Of a stretch of DNA of 32,983 nt, positions 8,442 through 15,753 are shown one piece after another. The notes under the pieces were generated by a model. It did not search any database, was not told where the DNA came from, and saw only the letters and a list, made by a program, of their open reading frames with translations. The position numbers and the translations under genes were made by a program. Origin of the DNA: CAYYNP01 sp964472545 (GTDB taxonomy: Bacteria > Planctomycetota > Planctomycetia > Pirellulales > Thermoguttaceae); contig CAYYNP010000084.1 of assembly GCA_964472545.1 (NCBI GenBank), positions 1-32,983 of the forward strand, in the 5' to 3' direction. Each line of letters opens with the position of its first letter. Positions within the stretch are counted from its first letter, which is position 1.

Positions 8442-10721
8442 CTATACCTCGGCCAACAACGCGAAGTCGAACGCCTCCGCCACGGCCGCCTCTTCGCTCT
8501 CTTCGCCCGTCAGATCGATCAGGCTCAGCGCGGTCAGGAACGTCGATTGGTTGTTTCGCGCCAAGAGTACGTCGGTCACGTTGACGCGGCGGTTTCGGTC
8601 GAAATCGTAGGGGTAGTCGATCTTGGCCGGGTCGAGGAAGTTGCGAGGGTTGTTGCGTGCCAGCAGGACGTCGGTGGTCGTCACGCGGGCGCTGAGCGGC
8701 GAGTTGCCGGCCTCGCCCACGGCGCTGCCGAAGTAGAAGACGTCGTCTGCGGCCAGGCCGAGATTCTCCGCCCGCACGGTCACCTCGAGCCAGCGGTTGA
8801 CGATCTGCCAATCGGCCCAGGCGATCGTCACGCGGTCGGAACCGCCAACGCCCGCCCCTTGGCGAACGGCAAAACCGGACGGCTGCGGGGCGGCGGTCCA
8901 TGAGGACGGATCGTCGTCGTTGCCCAGCCGGAAGGTGAAGTCGTCGAGCGTGGGCACGGCGGCCGCCCCGGCCACGTCGACCATCAGGCCGTTGAGCCCA
9001 CGCTTGAAGCTCGTGTAATTGGCAAACGCGGCCACGTCGCCGGGCATCAGGGCCGTTTTGTCGGTGGCCAATGCAGCGTCGTCGGCGGGCCCCAGGCCGG
9101 GGTTGTCGCCGTCGAAGACCGAGTGGTTGTAGAAGAGATAGCGCCCGACGACTTCGGCCGTGGGCAACACTCGCAGCGCCAGCGGCGCCGAGATCGCCCG
9201 GGCCCCGTCCTCATCGGTCACCCGCACGCGGATCACCTGCCCGCCCGGCGTGTCGAAGCTGGCGGAGTGGAGGTACTCGGTGCTGGGAGCCGTGTCGAAG
9301 GTGCCGTCGCCGTCGAGATCCCATTCGAACTTCAGTTGCGGGGAAGTGTCATCGGGATCGGTCGAAAAGAACGCATCGAGCGTTACCGTCTCACCCACCT
9401 TGACCTGCGAGTTGGTCACCTTGAAGTACGGTATCGGCGCCCGATTCACCTTGGTCGCAGGCACGATGATCACGTCGTCGTCGTTGCGGTTGCCTTGCAC
9501 GTCGTAGACCAGGATCGTGTAGTTGTTCACGTCTCCCGGATTGTAGTCGACCGTCTTGAAGGTGGCCGTGGCCGAGGTGCCCGAAAGCGGCATCTCGGCC
9601 ACCGTATCGCCTTCGTGCTGCAACAGGGCCGCCGCCAGCCCCACGCTGTCGGAAGCCGTGAAACGAATCTCGATCTGTCCGCCGACCGGAGCGACGTTGC
9701 CGGAGGTGAGAATCGAAAGGCTCGGGCTGCGGTCGTCGGTGAAGTCGCCGTCGGGGTTGAAGTAGCGGCTGGCGTTGAGCGCCAACGCGGCGGCATACGA
9801 AAGCCGCAGGTCGTGCGACGAGTAGGCGTCGGGATAGAGCCAGCCACGAAGTCCGCGGAAGCCGTTGCCCATCAGGTTGCCGTTGGTGTTGGCGTCGTTG
9901 CGGAAATCGTGCGACAGCCCGAAGGCGTGCGACATCTCGTGCAACACGGCCCCCAGGTGCGACGAGGCGACGCTGCTGAGCGTGGCGCCTTCATACCACG
10001 GGTACGTGACGTTCGCCACCAGCGGATACGGGCCAACCTCCGGCAGCGTCAGCCCGCCGTAGGTGCGGTTGTCGGTCAGGTAGTCGGGCGTCGCCAAAGG
10101 ACTGGACGTCGCCACGGCCACGCCCGGATCGCTGCCCGAGCCGAAACTGGCCCCCAACGTCACCGAGCCGGCGATCGAGGCGTCGGCGTTCATCACCAGC
10201 GACTCGCTCACCAGCAGCCAGATCTGGCCGTCTTCCCAAACCGAAAGTCCCGCGTCGGTTCCCGCGTCGATGATCCGGCTCCACTGGTCTTGATGATAGT
10301 AGGTGTCGGCCCGCGACGTATCGACCACGTGGATCAACGGCGTCACGCCGTCGGCCTCCGTCTCCAACTCGAAGGTCTTGGGCCCGAAGCCGTAGCGATC
10401 CATCTGGTCGCGATACCAGTCTTGATACCACAACAGGGTCGTCTGCAGATTCTCGACGCCCTCGGGCTGCGGATCACGATTCGAGGGAATCAGATAGGCC
10501 ACGTGGACGACGTGCGAGGAAACGTCGGCAGGCATCACCGGGGTGTCGTCGGGCTCGGCGGTGGGCGACGCCTCGGCAACGGAATCGGCCGGCGTAAGAT
10601 CCGCCAAATCCGTCGCCAACAACGGGCCCACTACCGAATCGCCGGCGAGCAGTTGGCGCGCTTCGAGACACTCGAGCGTCAAACGCCGTGAACCGGACAA
10701 ACGGTTACTACCTAGTGACAT
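8442..10721 (-). CDS. Secreted metalloprotease-like protein with PKD and dockerin-like repeats
   Basis: The 759-residue protein begins with a planctomycete-type N-terminal segment (SRRLTLECLEARQLLAGD), common on large exported proteins of this phylum. A matrixin-like zinc site is visible as HEMSHAFGLSHD (about residues 261-272, HExxHxxGxxHD), followed by a Met near NLMGNG that may be the Met-turn. After it come Ig-like segments, a PKD domain (TDPDDTSPQLKFEWDLDGDGTFDT) and two dockerin-type calcium repeats near the C-terminus, the clearer being DFDRNRRVNVTDVLLARNN. It is probably a surface or extracellular peptidase, or a protein that kept the fold; activity is not proven. ATG 10721 is preferred over an upstream frame that runs into a repeat. 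No clear ribosome site was seen. No PEP-CTERM tail is present. Confidence 0.83.
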   Translation of the reverse strand: MSLGSNRLSGSRRLTLECLEARQLLAGDSVVGPLLATDLADLTPADSVAEASPTAEPDDTPVMPADVSSHVVHVAYLIPSNRDPQPEGVENLQTTLLWYQDWYRDQMDRYGFGPKTFELETEADGVTPLIHVVDTSRADTYYHQDQWSRIIDAGTDAGLSVWEDGQIWLLVSESLVMNADASIAGSVTLGASFGSGSDPGVAVATSSPLATPDYLTDNRTYGGLTLPEVGPYPLVANVTYPWYEGATLSSVASSHLGAVLHEMSHAFGLSHDFRNDANTNGNLMGNGFRGLRGWLYPDAYSSHDLRLSYAAALALNASRYFNPDGDFTDDRSPSLSILTSGNVAPVGGQIEIRFTASDSVGLAAALLQHEGDTVAEMPLSGTSATATFKTVDYNPGDVNNYTILVYDVQGNRNDDDVIIVPATKVNRAPIPYFKVTNSQVKVGETVTLDAFFSTDPDDTSPQLKFEWDLDGDGTFDTAPSTEYLHSASFDTPGGQVIRVRVTDEDGARAISAPLALRVLPTAEVVGRYLFYNHSVFDGDNPGLGPADDAALATDKTALMPGDVAAFANYTSFKRGLNGLMVDVAGAAAVPTLDDFTFRLGNDDDPSSWTAAPQPSGFAVRQGAGVGGSDRVTIAWADWQIVNRWLEVTVRAENLGLAADDVFYFGSAVGEAGNSPLSARVTTTDVLLARNNPRNFLDPAKIDYPYDFDRNRRVNVTDVLLARNNQSTFLTALSLIDLTGEESEEAAVAEAFDFALLAEV

Positions 10722-10722
10722 C

Positions 10723-10752
10723 TGATCTTGGCAGTGGTGATCTTGGCAGTGG
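10723..10752. repeat. 15-bp direct tandem duplication
   Basis: The 15-mer TGATCTTGGCAGTGG occurs twice back to back, immediately upstream of the metalloprotease start codon. It adjoins the inverted repeat that starts at 10752, so it may be a target-site or slippage scar. Confidence 0.65.
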
Positions 10753-10847
10753 GGTGGCTGGGGCAAAGCGCAGCGGTGCCCCAGGTTCGTTGTGCTCTCT
10801 TGTCCTTTGTGTCACTGGGGCACCGCCGCGCTTTGCCCCAGCCACCC
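10752..10847. repeat. REPIN-like inverted repeat, family B variant
   Basis: Two 33-nt arms (10752-10784 and 10815-10847) are inverted copies. Each reads GGGTGGCTGGGGCAAAGCG and ends in CCCCAG, with 30 nt between them. It lies in the 239-nt gap between the amidohydrolase and metalloprotease genes. Nothing else in that gap could be assigned. Confidence 0.85.
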
Positions 10848-10960
10848 TCCGCGCAATAGCTTGCGCGTGCAGTTTCATGGTTTGTCAATTGGGGGCCGCG
10901 AATGGGCAAACCGCAGAGAGGAGCTTCAACAATTCACTCTATCCTCGACGGCCGCCAAAG

Positions 10961-11962
10961 TCAACGTGCCGCCACGTCCTCAGACGACGCGACTGCACCC
11001 ATCAGAGGGAGTATCCTGCTGCCGTAGTCGGGGCCAAAACCGAACGACCGCTTTATCCGCCAGTCCATCGCCAGCGGATTGCGCCGCCCCGGCGGAAACG
11101 CCCCCGTGCGAAACACGTACGGCAGCCGCGCCGGCGGGAATGGGTAGTCGCTGCCGTGGAGCACACGGGCTTTGACGTCCGCCGGCTCGCGGGCCAGCCG
11201 CCGAAGCGAACGCCAGCGGATCCAACTCGCCATGATCGACGTATCGCCGTAGAGGTTGTCGTGCTGCTGCATCATGCGGACGAAACTCGGGTATTGATCG
11301 ACCGGATCGAAGAAACCGCACGTGCCGCAATGGGCCGCAATCACCGCCCCGCCGTGGTCGAGCGCCCGGGCGAGCCGGGCCGGATCGGCATAATCCTGCG
11401 ACACCACACTGCACGAATGTTCGTAACCGGTGTGGAACATCAACACCACGCCCAACTCCGCCGCCCGGCGATAGAACGGATCGAACTCCGCCCGGGCCGG
11501 ATCGACGCCCTGAATCGCCGTGTGGATCTTCACCAGCCGGCACCCGGCCGCGTGGCAGCGTTCGAGTTCGGCCAGGGCGTCCTTGCGCAGCGGATTGATC
11601 GAGCAGCCCGGCAGGATCTTCGCGTTGCCGGCGGCCAACTCCAATACGTAGTCGTTCGACACGTAGAAATCGGTCGCCGCGTCGTCGCGCGAGCCGTCGG
11701 CCCGATAGACGGCGTCCTGGGCCAACACCACGGCGTAGTCCAACGGCGAGCGATCCACGTCGGCCACCAACCGGTGGCGCATCTTCTCGGTGAGCGTCTC
11801 GCCCGGCTCCTTGTAGATCCGCGTCAGGCAAAGCAGCAGCCGCGTCGTCCATCGGCGCCGGGTGCACGGCGAGAGGAATCCCTCGCGAGGGTCTTCGCCC
11901 CAGCAGAACACGTGGACGTGGGCGTCGACGATGGGGGTGTTGGTGATTCGCGGGTCGTTCAT
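10961..11962 (-). CDS. Amidohydrolase-family metal-dependent hydrolase
   Basis: This 333-residue protein has the TIM-barrel metal motifs of the amidohydrolase-2 family: H15-x-H17 in VDAHVHVF near the N-terminus, a Lys-containing strand LVKIHTA, HTGYEHS, AAHCGTCGFFDP, and HGSDYPFPP with the likely catalytic Asp. Such enzymes are cytoplasmic and cleave amide, ester or C-C bonds in a wide range of substrates. The substrate cannot be inferred from the neighbours. ATG 11962 is used; a TTG directly before it would add only one residue. The gene is divergent from the acyltransferase gene across a long palindromic repeat array. Confidence 0.88.
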   Translation of the reverse strand: MNDPRITNTPIVDAHVHVFCWGEDPREGFLSPCTRRRWTTRLLLCLTRIYKEPGETLTEKMRHRLVADVDRSPLDYAVVLAQDAVYRADGSRDDAATDFYVSNDYVLELAAGNAKILPGCSINPLRKDALAELERCHAAGCRLVKIHTAIQGVDPARAEFDPFYRRAAELGVVLMFHTGYEHSCSVVSQDYADPARLARALDHGGAVIAAHCGTCGFFDPVDQYPSFVRMMQQHDNLYGDTSIMASWIRWRSLRRLAREPADVKARVLHGSDYPFPPARLPYVFRTGAFPPGRRNPLAMDWRIKRSFGFGPDYGSRILPLMGAVASSEDVAAR

Positions 11963-12092
11963 CAAATGCGGGTCGCCGGTGGGTGCGAAGTCTCAGCGGC
12001 AACGGCCATTATCGGCGGCGATCGGTAATCGTACAACGGGCTTGCCCGGCACTCTCTCGGGCGTTATAGTCCGCTCGGTGTAACGCCCGATC

Positions 12093-12562
12093 GTATAGTA
12101 GCCATCTCGCTGCGGCGAGATGTAGCCGCGTCGTCCGTATAGTAGCCATCTCGCTGCGGCGAGATGTAGCCGCGCCGTTCGTATAGTAGCCATCTCGCTC
12201 CGCGAGATGTAGCCGCGTCGTCCGTATAGTAGCCATCTCGCTGCGGCGAGATGTAGCCGCGCCGTTCGTATAGTAGCCATCTCGCTGCGGCGAGATGTAG
12301 CCGCGCCGTTCGTATAGTAGCNNNNNNNNNNNNNNNNNNNNNNNNNNNNNNNNNNNNNNNNNNNNNNNNNNNNNNNNNNNNNNNNNNNNNNNNNNNNNNN
12401 NNNNNNNNNNNNNNNNNNNNNCGTATAGTAGCCATCTCGCTGCGGCGAGATGTAGCCGCGCCGTTCGTATAGTAGCCATCTCGCTCCGCGAGATGTAGCC
12501 GCACAAGTCATCTCGCTGCGGCGAGATGCAGTGGCGTCTCGCGGAGCGAGACGCCTACTATA
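12093..12562. repeat. Tandem array of 44-bp palindromic repeats with an inverted terminal copy
   Basis: Units start with TATAGTAGCCATCTCGC and contain the palindrome CTCGC-TGCG-GCGAG or the shorter CTCGC-TCC-GCGAG. Palindromes begin at about 12103, 12147, 12191, 12234 and 12278, then after the assembly gap at 12433 and 12477, giving a 43-44-bp period. A degenerate unit at 12509 and an inverted copy at 12536-12562 close the array on the right. Between units lies GTAGCCGCGCCGTTCG or a close variant. No unique spacers are present. The array occupies most of the 621-nt gap between the divergent amidohydrolase and acyltransferase genes. Confidence 0.93.
12322..12421. other. Assembly gap (100 N)
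   Basis: A run of exactly 100 N interrupts the 44-bp array. A round 100 is the usual placeholder for a gap of unknown size, so the true repeat count is not known. Confidence 0.98.
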
Positions 12563-12583
12563 AGGCCCCGAGGACCAACCGTC

Positions 12584-13774
12584 ATGAATCCCTACCGAAT
12601 GGCCATGCCGCCGCGATGGTGGGGGCCGGCGATGCGTCCGAGACTCGTGCGGTGGATGCGGCCCTTTCGGCGGCGGCGATGCCGAAAGGTGATGCGGCTG
12701 ATGGAGATCGAGGTGCTCGGCACCGAGCACGTGCGGCAAGCACTCGCCGACGGGGCCGGCATTCTGATCACGCCGAACCACTGCACCCACGCCGATCCCG
12801 ACACGATGTACGCCGCGGCCGATGCGGTCGGCTGCCCGGCCTACTTCATGTCGACCTGGCACGTCTTCGACTCCCACGGCCCGCTCGCCCGCCGCGTGCT
12901 GCAATGGCACGGCACCTTCAGCGTCGACCGCGAAGGGGCCGACCTGCAAGCCTTCAAACAGGCCGTCAACATCGTGCAGGAGAAGCCGCATCCGCTGGTG
13001 ATCTTCCCCGAGGGCGAAGTCTACCACTGCAACGATCGGGTGACCCCGTTTCGCGAAGGCGCGGCCGCCGTGGCCCTGACCGCCGCCAAACGGGCCAAGC
13101 GGTCGGTGGTCTGTGTGCCGTGTGCGCTGAAGTATCGCTACCTCGAAGATCCCACCGAGGGCCTGCTGAGTACGATGGACGAACTGGAACGCGAGATCTT
13201 CTGGCGTCCCCGCGGCGACCTGCCGCTGCCCGAGCGGATCTACAACTTTGCCCAGGCGATCCTCGCCCTGAAAGAGATGGAGTTCCTCGGCCACGCCGCC
13301 ACCGGCACCCTGCCCGAGCGAACCGACGCCCTGGCCAAAGTGATCCTCGCGCGGCTCGAAGAGCGCCACGACCTAACCCCGGGCGAAAACACCATCCCCG
13401 AACGCGTTAAAGACCTGCGGCGGATCACGCTCAAACTGCTCGAAGACGTCGCCCCCGACGACCCGCAGCACAAGCGCCTCAACGACGACCTCGACGACTT
13501 GTTCCTCGTCGTCCAACTCTTCAGCTACCCCGGCGACTACGTGGCCGAAAAGCCCAACATCGAACGCCTCGCCGAGACCCTCGACAAATTCGAGGAAGAC
13601 GTACTCGGCAAGTACAGCGCCACCATCCGCACCCCGCGCAAAGTCACCGTGCAGCTCGGCGAGCCGATCGCGGTCGAAGGTGGGCGGCGTCGCAAGGGTG
13701 CGGCAAGGGAGTTGATCGATCGGCTGGAGGGCACGGTGCAGGAGATGCTGGACGGGCTGATTGCCCGGTCATAG
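12584..13774 (+). CDS. PlsC-type glycerolipid acyltransferase family protein
   Basis: The 396-residue protein has the acyltransferase motif I HX4D as N-H66-CTHA-D71-P, an RE-containing motif II-like stretch (GTFSVDREGADLQ), and motif III as FPEGE (141-145). These place it in the 1-acyl-glycerol-3-phosphate acyltransferase (PlsC/LPLAT) superfamily, which transfers acyl chains at the inner membrane. The second half, about 200 residues, is an extra mostly helical region, so the protein is longer than a typical 240-residue PlsC and may belong to a planctomycete-specific subfamily. The N-terminus is rich in Arg and Trp and may bind membrane. ATG 12584 follows a GAGGA site. The gene is immediately downstream of the inverted end of the 44-bp array, whose hairpins would sit in or near its leader. 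Confidence 0.85.
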   Translation: MNPYRMAMPPRWWGPAMRPRLVRWMRPFRRRRCRKVMRLMEIEVLGTEHVRQALADGAGILITPNHCTHADPDTMYAAADAVGCPAYFMSTWHVFDSHGPLARRVLQWHGTFSVDREGADLQAFKQAVNIVQEKPHPLVIFPEGEVYHCNDRVTPFREGAAAVALTAAKRAKRSVVCVPCALKYRYLEDPTEGLLSTMDELEREIFWRPRGDLPLPERIYNFAQAILALKEMEFLGHAATGTLPERTDALAKVILARLEERHDLTPGENTIPERVKDLRRITLKLLEDVAPDDPQHKRLNDDLDDLFLVVQLFSYPGDYVAEKPNIERLAETLDKFEEDVLGKYSATIRTPRKVTVQLGEPIAVEGGRRRKGAARELIDRLEGTVQEMLDGLIARS

Positions 13775-13780
13775 AAGTAG

Positions 13781-13798
13781 GGTGCGTCGCGACGCACC
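13781..13798. repeat. Perfect 18-bp palindrome (family C)
   Basis: GGTGCGTCGCGACGCACC reads the same on both strands and starts 6 nt after the acyltransferase stop codon. The flanking GTAGG and the GGTGCGT core are shared with the paired element at 32884-32953. It could act as a transcript-end hairpin, but no T-run follows. Confidence 0.75.
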
Positions 13799-13830
13799 AC
13801 CGCAACTCATGGTGGGACCAGACGCACACG

Positions 13831-14025
13831 GGGTGGCCCGGACACTCTTGCGCAGAGGACCCAGCCATACGGGGAGACTCTTTCGCAAGAGTGTCCGGGT
13901 GGCGCAGCCACAAGAGGCGCGGCGCCGGACCACGGAACCTCTCGTTGCTGCGCAACCCCGACACCTTTTCCGACATAGCGGCAGAAGTGGCAACGCCCGA
14001 TGCGGAAAAGTGTCGGGGCCACCCG
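13831..14025. repeat. Two adjacent inverted repeats (family D)
   Basis: The first pair is 13831-13853 with 13884-13902, with a GGACACTCTTGCG core (revcomp CGCAAGAGTGTCC). The second pair is 13956-13975 with 14001-14018, with a CCGACACCTTTTCCG-type core. Both carry GGGTGGC-like ends and together fill the 284-nt gap between the convergent acyltransferase and hydrolase genes. Such paired hairpins may protect or end both transcripts. Confidence 0.75.
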
Positions 14026-14058
14026 CGAAGCAGTAGCACACGCTCTCTCCACGAGACT

Positions 14059-15105
14059 TTAGCGTTCTGCGCCGGTCGTGGACGGCGCTTTCATCCCCAG
14101 GTGTTTCGCGAAGAACTCGAACTGAAGATCCAGCGGATCGGCGCCGTTGGCAGGAGCGGGAATGTCGTTTCGCCCTCCTCCCACCAGCACGGCGGGAATA
14201 CCCAAGGCGTCGGCCCGCTGCTTGATCATCTTCGAGAACTTCGGATCGTGGACCCGGTCCGTCGCCGAGGCGTTGGCGTAAACGAAGAGCGGCGGGCCGC
14301 CGGGCTTCATAAAACGCATGACCAACGACTCGGTGCCCATCGGTTGCAGGTGCGCGGCGACCACCGCCAGCGACTTGGACATCCGCTCGACGGGATCGGT
14401 GCTGTCGCGTTTGGCGAGGTCCGGCGAATAGGCGACCCACTCCGAAATCAGCGCGCCCGCCGACACGCCGTAGGCCCCAAAATGCTTCGGATCGATATTC
14501 CACGGCTTCTGCATCGCGCGGAGGAACTGAATCGACCGGCCGCAATGCTGCATGATGGCCAGATAATCGGCGTCGTCTAGAAACGGATAGTTGCAGGAAG
14601 CGACGGAGACACCGGCTTCGAGGAACATCCTCAGCAGCCGGCCCCCTCCGCGAGCCACGTGCCCCTTGTCGCCGGCGCGGAATCCACCGCCGTGGAAGTA
14701 GACCACAACGGGCGTGGGCTTGTCGGAATCGGCCTGGTAGAAATCCAATAGGTTGCGTTCGTGCTTGGTGTCGTATTGAACGTTCCGGAAGACCTTCCAC
14801 TTGCCGAAGGCCGACGGCCGAACGTTCGCCGGGTCTTGCTTCGGCAGGTGCTTGTCGGCCGCGTTGGCGCCGGAGCGATCGCCCGGGATTACACCCGCCT
14901 GGCGGCCGAATGCAATCGCCTCTTGGAGCGTCAGCACGCCGTCCCGGTCGGCGTCTGCTTGCGGAAACCGTTGCAGCAACTGTTTCAGCCGCGGGTTGTC
15001 GGCGGAGGAGGTTTGTGCAGCCGCCGGTTGAATCTGCGTGCCGGCCAGCGAGAGAATCACGGCAGCCACCACGTGGCCCAGGTGCATGCGTTGGATACAA
15101 ATCAT
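14059..15105 (-). CDS. Secreted alpha/beta hydrolase with an EF-hand-like segment
   Basis: The 348-residue protein has a signal peptide (to about residue 30, PAAAQ), then one EF-hand-like calcium loop DADRDGVLTLQE (51-62), then an alpha/beta-hydrolase domain of the esterase/lipase type. The oxyanion motif is HGGGF (138-142), and the nucleophile is probably S215 in GVSAG. An acidic triad residue may be the Asp of VHDPKF. The usual triad His after the last strand is not obvious: the matching place reads GGGRNDIP. It may be an unusual or inactive member. ATG 15105 follows an AGGAA site. It is transcribed away from the acyltransferase, and the truncated gene upstream lies on the same strand. The substrate is unknown. 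Confidence 0.82.
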   Translation of the reverse strand: MICIQRMHLGHVVAAVILSLAGTQIQPAAAQTSSADNPRLKQLLQRFPQADADRDGVLTLQEAIAFGRQAGVIPGDRSGANAADKHLPKQDPANVRPSAFGKWKVFRNVQYDTKHERNLLDFYQADSDKPTPVVVYFHGGGFRAGDKGHVARGGGRLLRMFLEAGVSVASCNYPFLDDADYLAIMQHCGRSIQFLRAMQKPWNIDPKHFGAYGVSAGALISEWVAYSPDLAKRDSTDPVERMSKSLAVVAAHLQPMGTESLVMRFMKPGGPPLFVYANASATDRVHDPKFSKMIKQRADALGIPAVLVGGGRNDIPAPANGADPLDLQFEFFAKHLGMKAPSTTGAER

Positions 15106-15141
15106 CGGGGGGTTCCTGTTGGGGTGAACGGCTCTTGCAGT

Positions 15142-15206
15142 TTGCCGGCTTGCCCGGCAATACCTACCGTCAACATGCTACTCTACCGCGATCCACCCGG
15201 ACAAGC
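15142..15206. repeat. REP-like half-pair overlapping a truncated gene
   Basis: A hairpin at 15142-15160 (TTGCCGG and CCGGCAA around a short loop) is followed by an inverted relative, CCACCCGGACAAGCCAG, at about 15193-15209. The GGCTTG(C/T)CC core is related to family A. The right half overlaps the last codons of the truncated minus-strand gene. Confidence 0.6.
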
Positions 15207-15539
15207 CAGCGACAACACGCGGCCGGCGAACAGGTTGCCGGTGCGAAACGGCTCGTCATCCTGATTGGCCACCTCGTGATGCACGCGCAACATCGGCAGC
15301 GCGTCGTGCCACGCGTCCGTTGCAGCGGCACGGTAGGCCACCTGCACCGACGCGTTGCGGTTGGCATCGCCGTCGATATACCAGCGGAAGCCGAGATTCT
15401 CCACGGTCGGCGGATCGACCAGCAACTCGCCCGGCACAATGCGATTGGCCTCCTCGTCAGCCGCGGCCGTTGTCGGCATCGCGAAAGATGTAACGCCGGA
15501 AATCGTCAGACCCAAGATCAACGAGATTCTGCCGGTCAT
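15183..15539 (-). pseudogene. Truncated gene for a large secreted planctomycete protein
   Basis: The frame encodes 118 residues: a signal peptide (MTGRISLILGLTISGVTSFA..TTAAADEE), then ELLVDPPTVENLGFRWYIDGDANRNASVQVAYR, and then DALPMLRVHHE and GNLFAG. That pattern is the usual beginning of much longer secreted planctomycete proteins, which continue past the position where this frame stops. The final residues (LACPGGSR) are encoded by a REP-like repeat (CTGGCTTGTCCGGGTGG on the coding strand), so the rest of the gene appears to have been lost at a repeat. ATG 15539 has a GAGGG site upstream. A functional short secreted protein cannot be excluded, but a remnant is more likely. Confidence 0.65.
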
Positions 15540-15636
15540 GATTCGCCCTCGTGTTTGCGGTGTGCCGTAAGCGGCTTGCCGAACGGGAGTTAGTATAGTC
15601 GATTGCGAGACCCTGATCTTCGGAATCACCGATTAT

Positions 15637-15665
15637 TTGCGTACAAACGGCACAGCGTGTACAAT
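15637..15665 (+). promoter_or_regulatory. Candidate sigma70-type promoter for the HAF-repeat gene
   Basis: TTGCGT (15637-15642) and TACAAT (15660-15665) are separated by exactly 17 nt and lie about 90 nt before the start codon at 15754. This is the best -35/-10 pair I found upstream of the region-4 gene series. It is a visual match only. Confidence 0.45.
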
Positions 15666-15753
15666 TGGATCGTCACTTTCCCGGCTGTCGGCCGACGGCC
15701 GGCAGACCAATCGCACCCCGGACAGACGGCGGCAGAGAAGAGGCAACACGAGC

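Noticed and set aside
12093..12562. The 44-bp array as a CRISPR locus
   Set aside because: The units are contiguous with near-identical inter-palindrome sequence and have no unique spacers. No cas gene is nearby.
11993..13369. Long minus-strand open frames across the repeat array and gap
   Set aside because: They are built from the repeats and unknown residues across the N run, and they oppose the acyltransferase gene, which has clear family motifs.
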